Assembly: GCF_014304815.1 (NCBI RefSeq)
Contig: NZ_CP047958.1
Coordinates: 1,674,001-1,738,000, forward strand
DNA: 64,000 nucleotides
Direction of reading: 5' to 3'
Source: Synechococcus sp. MIT S9220
Lineage (GTDB): Bacteria > Cyanobacteriota > Cyanobacteriia > PCC-6307 > Cyanobiaceae
Part shown: in pieces, positions 28,291-37,414 of the stretch
Layout of the letters: the number at the start of each line of letters is the position of its first letter
How positions within the stretch are numbered: the first letter of the stretch is position 1
Notes under the pieces: generated by a model
Told to the model about the DNA's origin: nothing
Seen by the model: the letters and a program-made list of their open reading frames with translations, nothing else
The model's database searches: none
Made by a program: the position numbers and the translations under genes

Positions 28291-28650
28291 TTATTGGTTC
28301 AGCAGGCTTTTCACAGCACCAATAAGGCTGTTGGAGCCTTGACCAACTCCATCTCCGGGACGTGAACGGATGGTCACATCGCCGTTCACCGTCGTGCGGC
28401 AGCTGAGTCGGTAATTGGCTGGTCGATCCGCCAGATAAACCTCTTCAACATCACTGAGAGGAGAAAGGTTCTGAGCTCCCTCAAGAACTTCGACGACGCA
28501 AGTTCCGCATTGACCGACACCACCGCAATTGTTGAGGTTGTTCAGACCTTTGTAAGGGTTGACACCAGCCGAGAGAGCCGCTTTGCGCAGGTTGGCACCC
28601 TCAATACAGCCAATTTGCTGGCCTTCCTGCTCAAAACGGATGGTGGGCAC
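28291..28650 (-). CDS. [2Fe-2S] plant-type ferredoxin-like protein
   Basis: A 119-residue electron carrier with the four cluster cysteines visible as NNCGGVGQCGTCVVEV (C-x5-C-x2-C) and a distant YRLSC near residue 84. The NLNNCGGVGQCGTC spacing differs from the photosynthetic PetF type and fits the thylakoid-redox or Isc-like ferredoxin group, so its partner is unknown. A C-terminal extension of about 25 residues carries no cysteine. The start appears to be GTG at 28648-28650. Confidence 0.87.
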   Translation of the reverse strand: MPTIRFEQEGQQIGCIEGANLRKAALSAGVNPYKGLNNLNNCGGVGQCGTCVVEVLEGAQNLSPLSDVEEVYLADRPANYRLSCRTTVNGDVTIRSRPGDGVGQGSNSLIGAVKSLLNQ

Positions 28651-28758
28651 GGATCTTTTACATCAAAGTGTTGCTTAATTTACAAGCCTCATGGTTGCAA
28701 CCGAGGATCTGCCGCCAACTCCTGCAGAGCGAGGTGTTCATTCTGAAGCGATGACTGA

Positions 28759-29271
28759 TCAGGCGGAAGCCGCCTGAACGCAGGTCTCCAGAAGGGGCTG
28801 AACCGCATCCACGTCGCGCCAACCGCCGATCTCGGTCACACGACCTTCCATGTTTTTGTAAGTGCGAAAAAATTCAGCGACGTCCTCAAGCTGACTCGGC
28901 GCGATCTGAACAATGCTCTGAATGGCCTGCTGACGTGGGTCAGCCACAGGCACACAAAGAATTTTGCCGTCGTAATGGCCCATATCGGTCATATCAAGCA
29001 CCCCAATCGGTCTTGCCTGAATCAGACATCCAGCGAAGGTGGGTTCCGCCATGATCACCATGGCATCAAGAGGCGATCCATCCTCAGCCAGGGTGTTGGG
29101 AATGAAGCCGTAATCAAATGGATATCTGACCGATGAATGCAGAACTCGGTCGAGGGCCATGACCCCAGCTTCTTCGAAGTATTCGTACTTGTTGCTGCTT
29201 CCCGCTGGGATCTCAACGATCAGATTCACCAGTCCTGGAGACGGAGATGGGGTAAGAGCCCTGAGATCCAT
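28759..29271 (-). CDS. ppa: Inorganic pyrophosphatase, family I (first copy)
   Basis: Hydrolyses pyrophosphate to drive biosynthesis. The 170-residue sequence has the family I signatures [40 protein letters not shown] (the metal-binding D-G-x-P-x-D), and [11 protein letters not shown] near the C-terminus. AGGAGAG precedes the ATG by two bases, a strong ribosome site. A second, distinct family I enzyme lies at 46.2-46.8 kb. The upstream small reading frame overlaps its start by 59 bases. Confidence 0.93.
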   Translation of the reverse strand: MDLRALTPSPSPGLVNLIVEIPAGSSNKYEYFEEAGVMALDRVLHSSVRYPFDYGFIPNTLAEDGSPLDAMVIMAEPTFAGCLIQARPIGVLDMTDMGHYDGKILCVPVADPRQQAIQSIVQIAPSQLEDVAEFFRTYKNMEGRVTEIGGWRDVDAVQPLLETCVQAASA

Positions 29272-29440
29272 AACTCTCCTGAACAGTGACGGAGGAGTGG
29301 GTGGGGCGATCGGTCAGCACAGCGGCCAATGGAATGCCTAGCCCTGTAACGGCGAGAGTGAACCCGAGAACAGCAAGAGCAGGGATGGCCACGAACTGCG
29401 CTGCATGCGCAGGGTGTCTGGGGGCAGGCTCAGGGTCCAT
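29213..29440 (-). CDS. Possible small single-helix membrane protein
   Basis: A 75-codon frame whose product has one hydrophobic segment ([27 protein letters not shown]) and a polar C-terminus. No family recognised. Its 3' end overlaps ppa by 59 bases in another frame and no clear ribosome site precedes its ATG. It is kept as low-confidence because the membrane segment is well defined and the interval would otherwise be empty. Confidence 0.35.
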   Translation of the reverse strand: MDPEPAPRHPAHAAQFVAIPALAVLGFTLAVTGLGIPLAAVLTDRPTHSSVTVQESYGSQGSYPISVSRTGESDR

Positions 29441-29580
29441 TCAGTGGTGGTCGGGGACATCCCAGACTTCATGCGAAGTGCTCAGAAGTCGTTCAGGACG
29501 TCCGAAGACGGCCTTAAGGGAGATTGAGCTGTGAATCCGAAGAATCAAAACTCATCTGCATTCTGACACCACTGCAAGTC

Positions 29581-30045
29581 TTATGCAGCAGGACGTTCCT
29601 GCCGATCACGACGGGAGGCAAGATCAGATGGAGCTTCAGGGAGGCCATCAAGGCGGGCCCTGATCAGTCGCAACTCATCGAGAATTGCTCCAAGCACTTG
29701 CTGCGTAGCCGTGGAGGGTGAGTTGAGAACCTCAACGGTGACCTCCTTGATCCGCAAGACATCCTTGGCAAATCGAGCAACCTCGTTGGGATGGAACAGA
29801 AGCGGATCTTTCTGATCGCTTCTGTATTCAGGATTGAGCTTGCGGGGATTAAAAACAGGGTTGAGGTTGCGCGGATCGGTGTTGGTGTAGCGATACACAG
29901 ATGCACGCGATCGATTCAACGACTTCTGAACATCGTCGATTCCAACCAACGCATCCGACTGAGAAAGAACAGCGGCAGCATCACTCCGAAAATCCGAAGA
30001 TTCACTCACGGCCGGTACTGAAACGTCTAACGACCGAGGAAACAT
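29581..30045 (-). CDS. Conserved cyanobacterial helix-turn-helix-like protein
   Basis: A 154-residue protein with the central block LVGIDDVQKSLNRSRASVYRYTNTDP, which reads as a helix-turn-helix (DVQKSLNRSRASVYRY), followed by PRNLNPVFNPRKLNPEYR. Homologues in marine cyanobacteria are often labelled resolvase-like, but the catalytic serine domain of resolvases is absent. A DNA-binding regulatory role is plausible and unproven. It diverges from proS across a 147-base intergenic region. Confidence 0.65.
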   Translation of the reverse strand: MFPRSLDVSVPAVSESSDFRSDAAAVLSQSDALVGIDDVQKSLNRSRASVYRYTNTDPRNLNPVFNPRKLNPEYRSDQKDPLLFHPNEVARFAKDVLRIKEVTVEVLNSPSTATQQVLGAILDELRLIRARLDGLPEAPSDLASRRDRQERPAA

Positions 30046-30178
30046 GAGACAGCGCTGGGACAGCTTGGATTTGGCAGACCATAGCAGCTGAGACTCAGGA
30101 CGCCAGCATCGATCACAGCAAAAGTGACAGTTCCCCGATCGACCGTTTTCTTGGCGGTGATAGCTTCCTGACCCCCTC

Positions 30179-30184
30179 TATAAA
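30179..30184 (+). promoter_or_regulatory. Possible -10 element of a near-leaderless proS promoter
   Basis: TATAAA at 30179-30184 matches a -10 hexamer and ends only 8 bases before the proS ATG at 30193, so a transcript from it would have almost no leader. No good -35 hexamer lies 16-18 bases upstream (TTGGCG is 22 away), so the call is weak. Confidence 0.3.
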
Positions 30185-30192
30185 TTCCTGTC

Positions 30193-31983
30193 ATGCGCGT
30201 CTCCCGCCTGTCGCTGGTGACGTTAAGGAACGTACCCGCTGACGCTGAAATCCCGTCTCATCAACTGCTTGTTCGAGGTGGTTACATCAGACGCGTTGGA
30301 CCAGGCATCTATGCCTACCTCCCCTTGATGTGGCGGGTGCTGCGCAAAATCAGCACGATTGTTCGTGACGAGCTTGACAGCCTCGGTGCACTTGAAACGC
30401 TGCTTCCCCAGCTCCAACCCGCCGAACCATGGGAACGCAGCGGTCGATGGCAGGGCTACACCGCTGGCGAGGGCATCATGTTCCACCTGGAGGATCGCCA
30501 GGGCCGACGCGTGGGCCTTGGCCCCACCCATGAGGAGGTCGTCACGGAGCTCGCTGGGGAGCTGCTGCGCTCCTACAAACAACTGCCCGTCACGCTTTAT
30601 CAGATTCAGACCAAATTCCGCGACGAGATCAGGCCTCGTTTCGGGCTGATGCGCAGTCGGGAATTCATCATGAAGGACGCCTACTCCTTCCATGCCGACG
30701 AAGCGGATCTGGAGCAGACCTATGCACTGATGGCCGGGGCCTATGCCCGCATCTTCAAGCGGTGCGGCCTCAACGCCGTGGGAGTGGATGCCGACAGCGG
30801 CGCTATTGGAGGAGCTGCGTCCCAGGAATTCATGGTGATGGCGAATGCAGGCGAGGACCTGATTCTCTCCACGCCAGATGGGAGCTATGCCGCCAATCAA
30901 GAGAAAGCGGTGTCACATCCGTGCCCAGCAGAAGCACTGCCTCCTGGCGAGGAACGAAGCCTTGACACGCCTGGACAGGCAACGATTGAGGACCTCTGCT
31001 CTGCCAACGACCTCTCCCCATCTCAGACCGTCAAGGTGCTGGTGCTGCTGGCCCGCCTCGACGATGGTCGAGAGCAACCGTTGCTGGTCAGCCTGCGAGG
31101 AGACCAGGAGCTGAATGACGTCAAGTTGACGAATGCCGTGACCCAGCGGATGGGGTCCTCCGCACTGGAGATTGCACCGATCAACTCAGAGCAACTCCGG
31201 AAGCAGGGTCTTGCATCCCTGCCCTTCGGCTCGATCGGGCCCGATCTTTCCGACAGCACACTGAAGGAGTCGCGAAGCTGGGAAACCCGATTTGAACGCC
31301 TGGCGGACCCAACCGCCCTGGATCTTGAGCGCTTCGTCTGTGGTGCCAACAACGCCGATCAGCATCGCTGGGGAGCGACGTGGAGCTCCATGCCCGCTCA
31401 GATCCAAGCTGATCTGCGCAATGCCAGAGCCGGAGATCGGTCTCTCCACAACCAGGAGCAGATCCTTGAGGAGCGGAGGGGCATTGAGGTGGGCCACATC
31501 TTCCAGCTCGGCAGCAAATACTCCGACGCACTCGAGGCTCGCTTCACCGACAAGGAAGGCAAACAAGCGTCGCTGCTGATGGGCTGCTACGGCATCGGCA
31601 TCTCCCGCCTCGCCCAAGCGGCAGTGGAACAGCATCACGATGACGCGGGGATCTGCTGGCCAGTGAGCATTGCGCCCTTCCAGGTCATCGTTGTTGTCGC
31701 GAACGTGCAGGACGCGACACAGCTGGCCCTTGGAGAGTCTCTCTACGGATCGCTGCAATCCGCAGGAGTTGATGTCCTCCTGGATGACCGCAGCGAACGT
31801 GCCGGAGTCAAATTCAAAGACGCCGATCTGATTGGAATCCCCTGGCGGGTCGTTGTCGGTCGCGAAGCCGAAGCCGGACGGGTCGAAGTGGTGGAGCGCT
31901 CCACCCGCTCAAACAGCACCATGTCGCATCAGGACGCATTGACCCAAGTGCTCAAGGCCGTCCAAGCTCGCCCCATGGTCTAG
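30193..31983 (+). CDS. proS: Prolyl-tRNA synthetase
   Basis: Charges tRNA-Pro. The 596-residue bacterial-type enzyme has the class II motifs: motif 1 near ALETLLPQLQPAEPW, motif 2 around TKFRDEIRPRFGLMRSREF and motif 3 near LLMGCYGIGISRLAQAAVEQ. Between motifs 2 and 3 (about residues 225-410) is the editing (INS) domain that removes alanine. The C-terminus is the anticodon-binding domain (FQVIVVVANVQD, VDVLLDDRSERAGVKFKDAD). Start and length agree with cyanobacterial ProS. Psb27 follows on the same strand. Confidence 0.96.
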   Translation: MRVSRLSLVTLRNVPADAEIPSHQLLVRGGYIRRVGPGIYAYLPLMWRVLRKISTIVRDELDSLGALETLLPQLQPAEPWERSGRWQGYTAGEGIMFHLEDRQGRRVGLGPTHEEVVTELAGELLRSYKQLPVTLYQIQTKFRDEIRPRFGLMRSREFIMKDAYSFHADEADLEQTYALMAGAYARIFKRCGLNAVGVDADSGAIGGAASQEFMVMANAGEDLILSTPDGSYAANQEKAVSHPCPAEALPPGEERSLDTPGQATIEDLCSANDLSPSQTVKVLVLLARLDDGREQPLLVSLRGDQELNDVKLTNAVTQRMGSSALEIAPINSEQLRKQGLASLPFGSIGPDLSDSTLKESRSWETRFERLADPTALDLERFVCGANNADQHRWGATWSSMPAQIQADLRNARAGDRSLHNQEQILEERRGIEVGHIFQLGSKYSDALEARFTDKEGKQASLLMGCYGIGISRLAQAAVEQHHDDAGICWPVSIAPFQVIVVVANVQDATQLALGESLYGSLQSAGVDVLLDDRSERAGVKFKDADLIGIPWRVVVGREAEAGRVEVVERSTRSNSTMSHQDALTQVLKAVQARPMV

Positions 31984-32025
31984 CGAGCGATGCTTCGCCT
32001 TAAAGTTCATCAAAATTTTCCTGTT

Positions 32026-32448
32026 ATGCGAATAGAGCTGCAACGCCTCAGCCGCCAACTCAGGGGGTTCACCTTGGCCCTATGCCTTGGCCTGACCCTG
32101 ATGCTCTCCGCCTGTGGCGACAGCATTTCAACGATGACTGGCGATTACGTCGAAGACACAGTGGCCGTTGTTCAGTCGCTGCAGACCACGCTTGCACTCC
32201 CCTCTGATGCTGAAGGATTACAGGAGTCGGAGCAGGCAGCCCATGACCTCATTAATGACTACATGTCGAGGTATCGACCAAGGCCCCGGATCAATGGCCT
32301 CAGCTCCTTTACCACCATGCAGACAGCCCTGAATTCTCTGCAAGGTCACTACAACACCTACACCAACCGTCCGGTACCGGAAGCACTGCGGACTCGTGTT
32401 GAAAAGGAGTTGAGCAAAGCCGAGAAATCCGCTCTCCGAGGCACCTGA
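32026..32448 (+). CDS. psb27: Photosystem II assembly lipoprotein Psb27
   Basis: Lumenal lipoprotein that binds CP43 during assembly and repair of photosystem II. The 140-residue product has a signal peptide ending in the lipobox LMLSAC, then the four-helix Psb27 core: TGDYVEDTVAVVQSLQTTL, a basic YRPRPRINGLSSFTTMQTAL stretch and the HYNTYTNRPVPEALRTRV C-terminal helix. The ATG at 32026 is preferred because it puts the signal peptide at the N-terminus; an ATG at 31990 is also in frame. It follows proS by 42 bases. Confidence 0.93.
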   Translation: MRIELQRLSRQLRGFTLALCLGLTLMLSACGDSISTMTGDYVEDTVAVVQSLQTTLALPSDAEGLQESEQAAHDLINDYMSRYRPRPRINGLSSFTTMQTALNSLQGHYNTYTNRPVPEALRTRVEKELSKAEKSALRGT

Positions 32449-32565
32449 CCAGCTCAATCCGGGAGGCGTTTCAGAATCCAATCACAATTTCGCAACTCTC
32501 TTTGACCTCAGGCAGGTGAATCTGAGAGAGTTCCGGATTGTGCAGAATGGCGGCTTCGGGCCGCG

Positions 32566-33885
32566 GTGTCTTTGGCCAATGTTGTCGTCATCGGTGCGCA
32601 GTGGGGTGACGAAGGGAAGGGAAAGATCACAGATCTCCTCAGCCGTTCCGCTGATGTCGTTGTTCGCTATCAGGGCGGAGTCAACGCTGGCCACACCATC
32701 GTTGTGGACGATCAGGTTCTGAAGCTTCACCTGATTCCCTCTGGAATTCTTTATCCCGACACCGTTTGTCTGATCGGTTCAGGAACCGTCGTCGATCCCA
32801 AAGTGATGCTTGGCGAACTCGACATGTTGATCGAGAACGGGATCGACATCGCTGGGCTGAAGCTGTCCTCCACGGCGCATGTGACCATGCCCTACCACCG
32901 CCTGCTCGACCAGGCGATGGAGAAGCAGCGCGGCGATCGACGCATCGGCACCACGGGACGGGGCATCGGTCCCACCTACGCGGATAAATCTCAGAGAAGC
33001 GGCATTCGGGTCATCGATCTTCTCGACGAAGCACGTCTGCGTGACCGCCTTGAAGGCCCACTGAAGGAGAAGAACCAGCTTCTGCAGACCATCTATGACA
33101 TGGAACCGCTCGATGCGGAAGCGGTGATCAGTGAATATCTGGCCTACGGCAAACGGCTGGCTCCCCATGTGGTGGACTGCACCCGCGAGATTCACAAGGC
33201 AGCACGCGGTCGCAAAAACATTCTCTTCGAGGGCGCACAGGGAACCCTGCTCGACCTTGACCACGGCACTTATCCCTATGTGACGTCTTCCAACCCTGTG
33301 TCAGGCGGCGCCTGCATTGGGGCTGGCGTGGGTCCGACCCTGATCGACCGAGTGATCGGTGTGGCCAAGGCCTACACAACCAGAGTTGGGGAAGGGCCAT
33401 TCCCCACCGAACTCGATGGCAGCCTCAATGATCATCTCTGCGACCGAGGTGGTGAGTTCGGCACCACCACCGGCCGCCGCCGCCGCTGCGGTTGGTTTGA
33501 CGGTGTGATCGGACGGTACGCCGTTGGCGTGAACGGCCTGGATTGCCTGGCCGTCACCAAGCTCGATGTGCTGGACGAACTCGACGAACTTCAGGTTTGT
33601 GTGGCCTATGAACTGGATGGGGAAAGGATCGAATACTTCCCCTCCTGCGCAGAGGCGTTCGCACGCTGTCAACCGATTTTCGAAACGCTCCCGGGCTGGC
33701 AGTGTTCAACCGCTGAATGCCGCACGCTTGAGGATCTCCCCGAGAAAGCCATGGCGTACCTGCGCTTCCTGGCCGATCTGATGGAGGTTCCGATCGCCAT
33801 CGTGTCACTGGGTGCCGGTCGCGATCAGACCATCGTTGTTGAGGATCCAATCCACGGTCCAAAACGGGCACTGCTCAGTGCCTGA
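32566..33885 (+). CDS. purA: Adenylosuccinate synthetase
   Basis: Couples IMP and aspartate with GTP hydrolysis in AMP synthesis. The 439-residue protein begins with [20 protein letters not shown] (GTP P-loop with the catalytic Asp) and contains GGVNAGHT (catalytic His), [38 protein letters not shown] and [13 protein letters not shown], all family signatures. Length is standard. The start is GTG at 32566; TTG at 32572 is possible. Confidence 0.97.
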   Translation: MSLANVVVIGAQWGDEGKGKITDLLSRSADVVVRYQGGVNAGHTIVVDDQVLKLHLIPSGILYPDTVCLIGSGTVVDPKVMLGELDMLIENGIDIAGLKLSSTAHVTMPYHRLLDQAMEKQRGDRRIGTTGRGIGPTYADKSQRSGIRVIDLLDEARLRDRLEGPLKEKNQLLQTIYDMEPLDAEAVISEYLAYGKRLAPHVVDCTREIHKAARGRKNILFEGAQGTLLDLDHGTYPYVTSSNPVSGGACIGAGVGPTLIDRVIGVAKAYTTRVGEGPFPTELDGSLNDHLCDRGGEFGTTTGRRRRCGWFDGVIGRYAVGVNGLDCLAVTKLDVLDELDELQVCVAYELDGERIEYFPSCAEAFARCQPIFETLPGWQCSTAECRTLEDLPEKAMAYLRFLADLMEVPIAIVSLGAGRDQTIVVEDPIHGPKRALLSA

Positions 33886-33938
33886 TTCCGGCAGAGCCCA
33901 TCAGGCGTAAGACTGCCGCAGTCAACACCATTTTGTTC

Positions 33939-34952
33939 ATGGCCGATTCCTCCCGTTTCCAGCCCAACGCGTCCCTGGATGTGGTGGGAATCGGCAACGC
34001 CATCGTGGATGTACTGGTCCAGACAAAAGACGGTTTTCTCAGTGAGCACGGACTGCAGAAAGGAGGAATGTGCCTGATCGATGAACAGCAGGCAGAAGCT
34101 CTTTACAAGTCCAGTGGTCCTGGACTGGAAACCTCCGGCGGATCGGTCGCCAACACCATGGTCGGCATCGCTCAGCTTGGCGGCCGAACCGGGTTCATCG
34201 GTCGGGTGCGAGATGACCAGCTTGGATCGATCTTCAGCCACGACATTCGTGCCGTAGGAACTCGATTTGAGACCCCCTCCGCCACCACAGGCGCGACCAC
34301 CGCACGCTGTCTCATTTATGTGACACCGGACGCAGAGCGCACGATGTGCACCTTCCTCGGTGCATCAACTCAGCTTGAGCCGGAGGATCTCGACCTTTCC
34401 ATGGTCAAGGAGACGAAAGTGCTCTACCTCGAGGGCTACCTCTGGGATAGCCCTGCTGCCAAAAGGGCCTTCATTGCGGCCGCGGAGGCTTGCCGTGCCG
34501 CCGGCGGGAAAGTCGCGCTATCCCTCTCCGATGGCTTCTGCGTGGATCGCCACAGAGAAAGCTTTCTCGAGCTGGTGAACGGTCATGTCGATGTGCTGTT
34601 CGCCAATGAAGTGGAGATCAAATCCCTCTACCAAACCGAAGACTTCGACACCGCAATCGAGAAGGTCCGCGGTTGTTGCTCGGTGACGGCGGTGACACGC
34701 GGAAGCGACGGTTCCGTTGTTCTCAGCGGCGATCAGCGCTGGGACATCGGAACCTACGGTCTCGGCGAACTGGTTGACACCACTGGTGCCGGTGATCTCT
34801 ACGCCGGAGGATTTCTGCATGCCTTCACCCAGGGCCATTCACTGGAGCGCTGCGGTCAGCTGGGAGCACTGTGTGCCGGTCAGATCGTCACCCAGCTGGG
34901 AGCTCGTTCCCAGGTCTCGCTTCCAGAGCTGCAGAAGCAGCATCTGGACTGA
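33939..34952 (+). CDS. PfkB-family carbohydrate/nucleoside kinase
   Basis: A 337-residue ribokinase-fold kinase. It begins LDVVGIGNAIVDVLVQ, has the first PfkB signature region GGSVANTMVGIAQLGGRTGFIGRV, the ARCLIYVTPDAERTMCTFLG strand pair, LFANEVEIKSL, and the anion-hole motif DTTGAGDLYAGGF with the catalytic Asp. The closest subgroup is adenosine-kinase-like, but sugar kinases look similar, so the substrate is left open. The ATG at 33939 is chosen over a TTG two codons upstream. Its 3' end overlaps cutA by 65 bases on the other strand. Confidence 0.87.
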   Translation: MADSSRFQPNASLDVVGIGNAIVDVLVQTKDGFLSEHGLQKGGMCLIDEQQAEALYKSSGPGLETSGGSVANTMVGIAQLGGRTGFIGRVRDDQLGSIFSHDIRAVGTRFETPSATTGATTARCLIYVTPDAERTMCTFLGASTQLEPEDLDLSMVKETKVLYLEGYLWDSPAAKRAFIAAAEACRAAGGKVALSLSDGFCVDRHRESFLELVNGHVDVLFANEVEIKSLYQTEDFDTAIEKVRGCCSVTAVTRGSDGSVVLSGDQRWDIGTYGLGELVDTTGAGDLYAGGFLHAFTQGHSLERCGQLGALCAGQIVTQLGARSQVSLPELQKQHLD

Positions 34953-35265
34953 GAGCACCCAGCGCCCACGCCGCATAGGCTGCTCCAGCCTGTGCGGCCA
35001 TCAGGAGAATTTCGGGAGTGTCGTAGCTGTGCAGTGCCTCCAGAGCTGAAAGCAGCTCTTCCAGTCGATCAGAGCTTGTCTTGATCAGCAACTGCACTTC
35101 CTCCGCACGCTCAATCTTCCCCTGCCAGCGGTAGCAGGACTGCACTGTCATCGAGGTGATACAAGCAGCCAACCGACGGGTGATCAATTGCTCAGCAAGC
35201 GCATCGGCCTTGATCTGATCAGCCTCCGTGGTGAGGACCACTCTCAGGTCCGTTGACATGGGCAT
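34888..35265 (-). CDS. cutA: CutA divalent-ion-tolerance-family protein
   Basis: A 125-residue trimeric CutA-type protein of PII-like fold. Motifs present are RLAACITSMTVQSCYRWQGKIERAEEVQLLIKT and HSYDTPEILL, the family core. Copper tolerance was proposed in E. coli, but the function in cyanobacteria is unclear. An alternative ATG two codons in (35259) exists. It starts inside the last 47 bases of cobK and ends inside the PfkB gene, so it is overlapped at both ends; the C-terminus (last 20 residues) is divergent. Confidence 0.88.
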   Translation of the reverse strand: MPMSTDLRVVLTTEADQIKADALAEQLITRRLAACITSMTVQSCYRWQGKIERAEEVQLLIKTSSDRLEELLSALEALHSYDTPEILLMAAQAGAAYAAWALGALSPDAASAALEARPGNELPAG

Positions 35266-36043
35266 CCAGCTGTCGACACAACTGCTTCACGCTATGAACC
35301 ACGTCAACTCCGGGCATCGGGTTGGGTCGTTTCAGCTTCCAGAGACGAATGGACTGGCGACGGGCCAGATCACTCCAGAGTTGATCCGCAGCTCCACCCG
35401 ACTGACGACAAAGCACATCGCTGATCTGCCAGCGACGGCAGAGTGCCGCTTCCAACCCCCCAGTGCGATCACCGGTCCCAGGCCTCAACACAGCCAGCCG
35501 TTCGCCAGACAAGCCCGCAAGACCAGCCTGGCGGATGGCTTCAGGTGTGGGCAGGACCCTGGCATGAACCAAGGCTCCTGCCAGCCTGGCTGCCGTCGCT
35601 GCGGCGGCCAGCTGCCGCGCGCCGACGGCAAGAAGCAGATGGTGGCCCGCAAGAGCACAGTCCGAGAGATCACTAACTGTTGCGAGCAGTGATTCATCCG
35701 ACACGGCGTGGTCAGGCCGTTCGAACCGAAGCAGCGGCAGATTGCACCTGGAGCAGGCCAACTGGAGTTGAGCACTGATCTGCAGAGCGAAGGGATGGGT
35801 CGCGTCCAGGACCAATGTCACACCCCTCGCCGCCAGATGTTGCTCGAGAGGGTCTTGAGATGGGAATGGCCCCACATGCAGGTCATCCAGATGCATACCG
35901 GCATAAGCCCTTGCCGCAGCTGCACTGACAACACTGATACTGACGCGGTGACCAGACTCCAGCAGAGTCCTCGCGATTCCTGGTCCCTCGCCGGTTCCGG
36001 CAAAGACCAGCACATGGTTCTGGCGATTCCGCCAGCGGTGCAT
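35219..36043 (-). CDS. cobK: Precorrin-6A reductase
   Basis: NADPH-dependent reduction of precorrin-6A in corrin ring synthesis. The 274-residue protein starts VLVFAGTGEGPGIARTLLESG and contains LVLDATHPFALQIS, the diagnostic CobK/CbiJ histidine motif, PLLRFERPDH, LLLAVGARQLA and a C-terminal RRWQISDVLCRQSGGA. The ATG at 36043 is chosen because it precedes the conserved start and avoids ssb. Together with cobO it shows that this genome makes its own cobalamin. It overlaps cutA by 47 bases. Confidence 0.9.
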   Translation of the reverse strand: MHRWRNRQNHVLVFAGTGEGPGIARTLLESGHRVSISVVSAAAARAYAGMHLDDLHVGPFPSQDPLEQHLAARGVTLVLDATHPFALQISAQLQLACSRCNLPLLRFERPDHAVSDESLLATVSDLSDCALAGHHLLLAVGARQLAAAATAARLAGALVHARVLPTPEAIRQAGLAGLSGERLAVLRPGTGDRTGGLEAALCRRWQISDVLCRQSGGAADQLWSDLARRQSIRLWKLKRPNPMPGVDVVHSVKQLCRQLDAHVNGPESGPHHGG

Positions 36044-36072
36044 CAGGATGGCGCTCACCGACCAGGCCGAGG

Positions 36073-36525
36073 ATGAATCACTGCGTACTTGAGGTGGATG
36101 TTCTTCAGGCTCCCACCCTGCGATACACCCAAGACAATCAGACGCCAATCGCTGAAATGGAGGTTGGTTTTGATGCGTTGCGTCCCGATGATCCCAGAGG
36201 TCAACTGAAGGTGGTGGGATGGGGCAATCTTGCCCAGGATCTGCAAAATCGCGTGCAGGTGGGCCAGCGCCTACTTATCGAGGGCAGGCTTCGGATGAAC
36301 ACGGTGCCCCGTCAGGACGGCACCAAGGAAAAACGCGCTGAATTCACGCTCGCCCGGATGCACCCGGTCTCGGCTGGTGCAGGCTCCACAGCTCCAGCCC
36401 AACCTGCAGCGTCAGCTCCTGCGAAACGGACTGAAGCTGCTGCTGCGCCCGCAGCTGCGCAAGAGCCTGCAGCGCAGTGGAATACCGCGCCGTTGGTTCC
36501 AGACACGGATGACATCCCGTTCTGA
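36073..36525 (+). CDS. ssb: Single-stranded DNA-binding protein
   Basis: A 150-residue SSB of the type found in cyanobacteria. The OB fold runs through NHCVLEVDVLQAPTLRYTQ, IAEMEVGFDAL, GQLKVVGWGNLAQDL and LLIEGRLRMNTV; a Pro/Ala/Gln-rich flexible linker (about residues 100-140) leads to the conserved acidic tip PDTDDIPF that binds partner proteins. It diverges from cobK by 29 bases. Confidence 0.9.
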   Translation: MNHCVLEVDVLQAPTLRYTQDNQTPIAEMEVGFDALRPDDPRGQLKVVGWGNLAQDLQNRVQVGQRLLIEGRLRMNTVPRQDGTKEKRAEFTLARMHPVSAGAGSTAPAQPAASAPAKRTEAAAAPAAAQEPAAQWNTAPLVPDTDDIPF

Positions 36526-36542
36526 ACCACAGCAAATTCTGT

Positions 36543-36761
36543 TCAGCGCTGATCGGCGCCGTAGCTGAAATGCTCTGAGGCACGCTGTAACAGCTGGCCC
36601 AGCTCACGCTCGAGTGCGGCAAGGTCCAGGCGGAATTCCTGCCATCGCCCCCGGTCAATCTGTTCCAGCAACCAGGCCCTGTCCTGCTCAAGCTGCTGAA
36701 TCAGCGCCGTTGCATCCTCCATTGCGTTCTGATCCTGGTCTTGCGCTCGGGTGCTGTCCAT
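36543..36761 (-). CDS. Small helical protein, unknown function
   Basis: A 72-residue protein rich in Gln, Glu, Leu and Arg, reading as two amphipathic helices (ALIQQLEQDRAWLLEQIDRG and LDLAALERELGQLLQRASEH). No family is recognised. The ATG at 36761 or 36722 could be the start. It lies between ssb and the DUF2854 gene on the opposite strand, converging with ssb and diverging from DUF2854. Confidence 0.5.
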   Translation of the reverse strand: MDSTRAQDQDQNAMEDATALIQQLEQDRAWLLEQIDRGRWQEFRLDLAALERELGQLLQRASEHFSYGADQR

Positions 36762-36829
36762 CAACTGCGGCCGCAGGCCCATCCATCCTGAACCCCGCAC
36801 GGTCAGAATGGCGCCACTTCCAATGCCGC

Positions 36830-37414
36830 ATGAACGATCTGCTCTCGCCAGGAAGCCTGGTCACCATCGCCGGAGGTGTGCTCACCGTGGTGGGTGCTGT
36901 GGCCTACGGGACCGGCGCCGCCAACTTGAGCCTTCCGACAATTTTTTACGGCATTCCGATCCTGCTTGGTGGACTGGCCTTGAAGTCATCGGAATTACCA
37001 CCGGCCAAGCGCGTCACGCCAAAAGCGCAATTCAAAGGAGAACGTGAGGCTGCCACTCCAGAACTGGGAAAACTTCTCGGCGATGTCACGCGTTGGCGCT
37101 ATGGCCAGAAAGCCCATCTGGAAAGCTCTCTGGAATCTCTCAAGCTCTGGGATGAAGACAACCCTCCTCAGCTGCTGGAGATTGAGGAGATCATTCAAAG
37201 CGGCCATTACGGACTGCGATTGCGTTTCGCCTGCGAGGCCGTTCCTCTTGAGATCTGGCAGGAGCGAAGAGACCGACTGAGCCGCTTTTTTGCCAAGGGC
37301 CTCGAGGCAACCATCAAACCTCTGAGTGGAGACCGACTGGATTTGCTGCTTCTGCCAGTGGGTGTGTCGACATCGGATCAGCAAGGTGAATCCGGAGAAG
37401 TAGCGAATGGATGA
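36830..37414 (+). CDS. DUF2854 membrane-associated protein
   Basis: A 194-residue protein of the DUF2854 family found in cyanobacteria and chloroplasts. Two N-terminal hydrophobic segments ([20 protein letters not shown] and [20 protein letters not shown]) form a hairpin, followed by a soluble domain with the conserved [23 protein letters not shown] and [20 protein letters not shown]. Function is unknown; thylakoid or plasma-membrane attachment is inferred. The ATG at 36830 matches the family start. The argB start lies 8 bases before its end (overlap). Confidence 0.85.
   Translation: MNDLLSPGSLVTIAGGVLTVVGAVAYGTGAANLSLPTIFYGIPILLGGLALKSSELPPAKRVTPKAQFKGEREAATPELGKLLGDVTRWRYGQKAHLESSLESLKLWDEDNPPQLLEIEEIIQSGHYGLRLRFACEAVPLEIWQERRDRLSRFFAKGLEATIKPLSGDRLDLLLLPVGVSTSDQQGESGEVANG

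Noticed and set aside
28691-28777. 28-codon plus-strand frame beginning MVATEDLPPTPAERG between ferredoxin and ppa
   Set aside because: Overlaps the ppa C-terminus, no ribosome site, no recognisable features.
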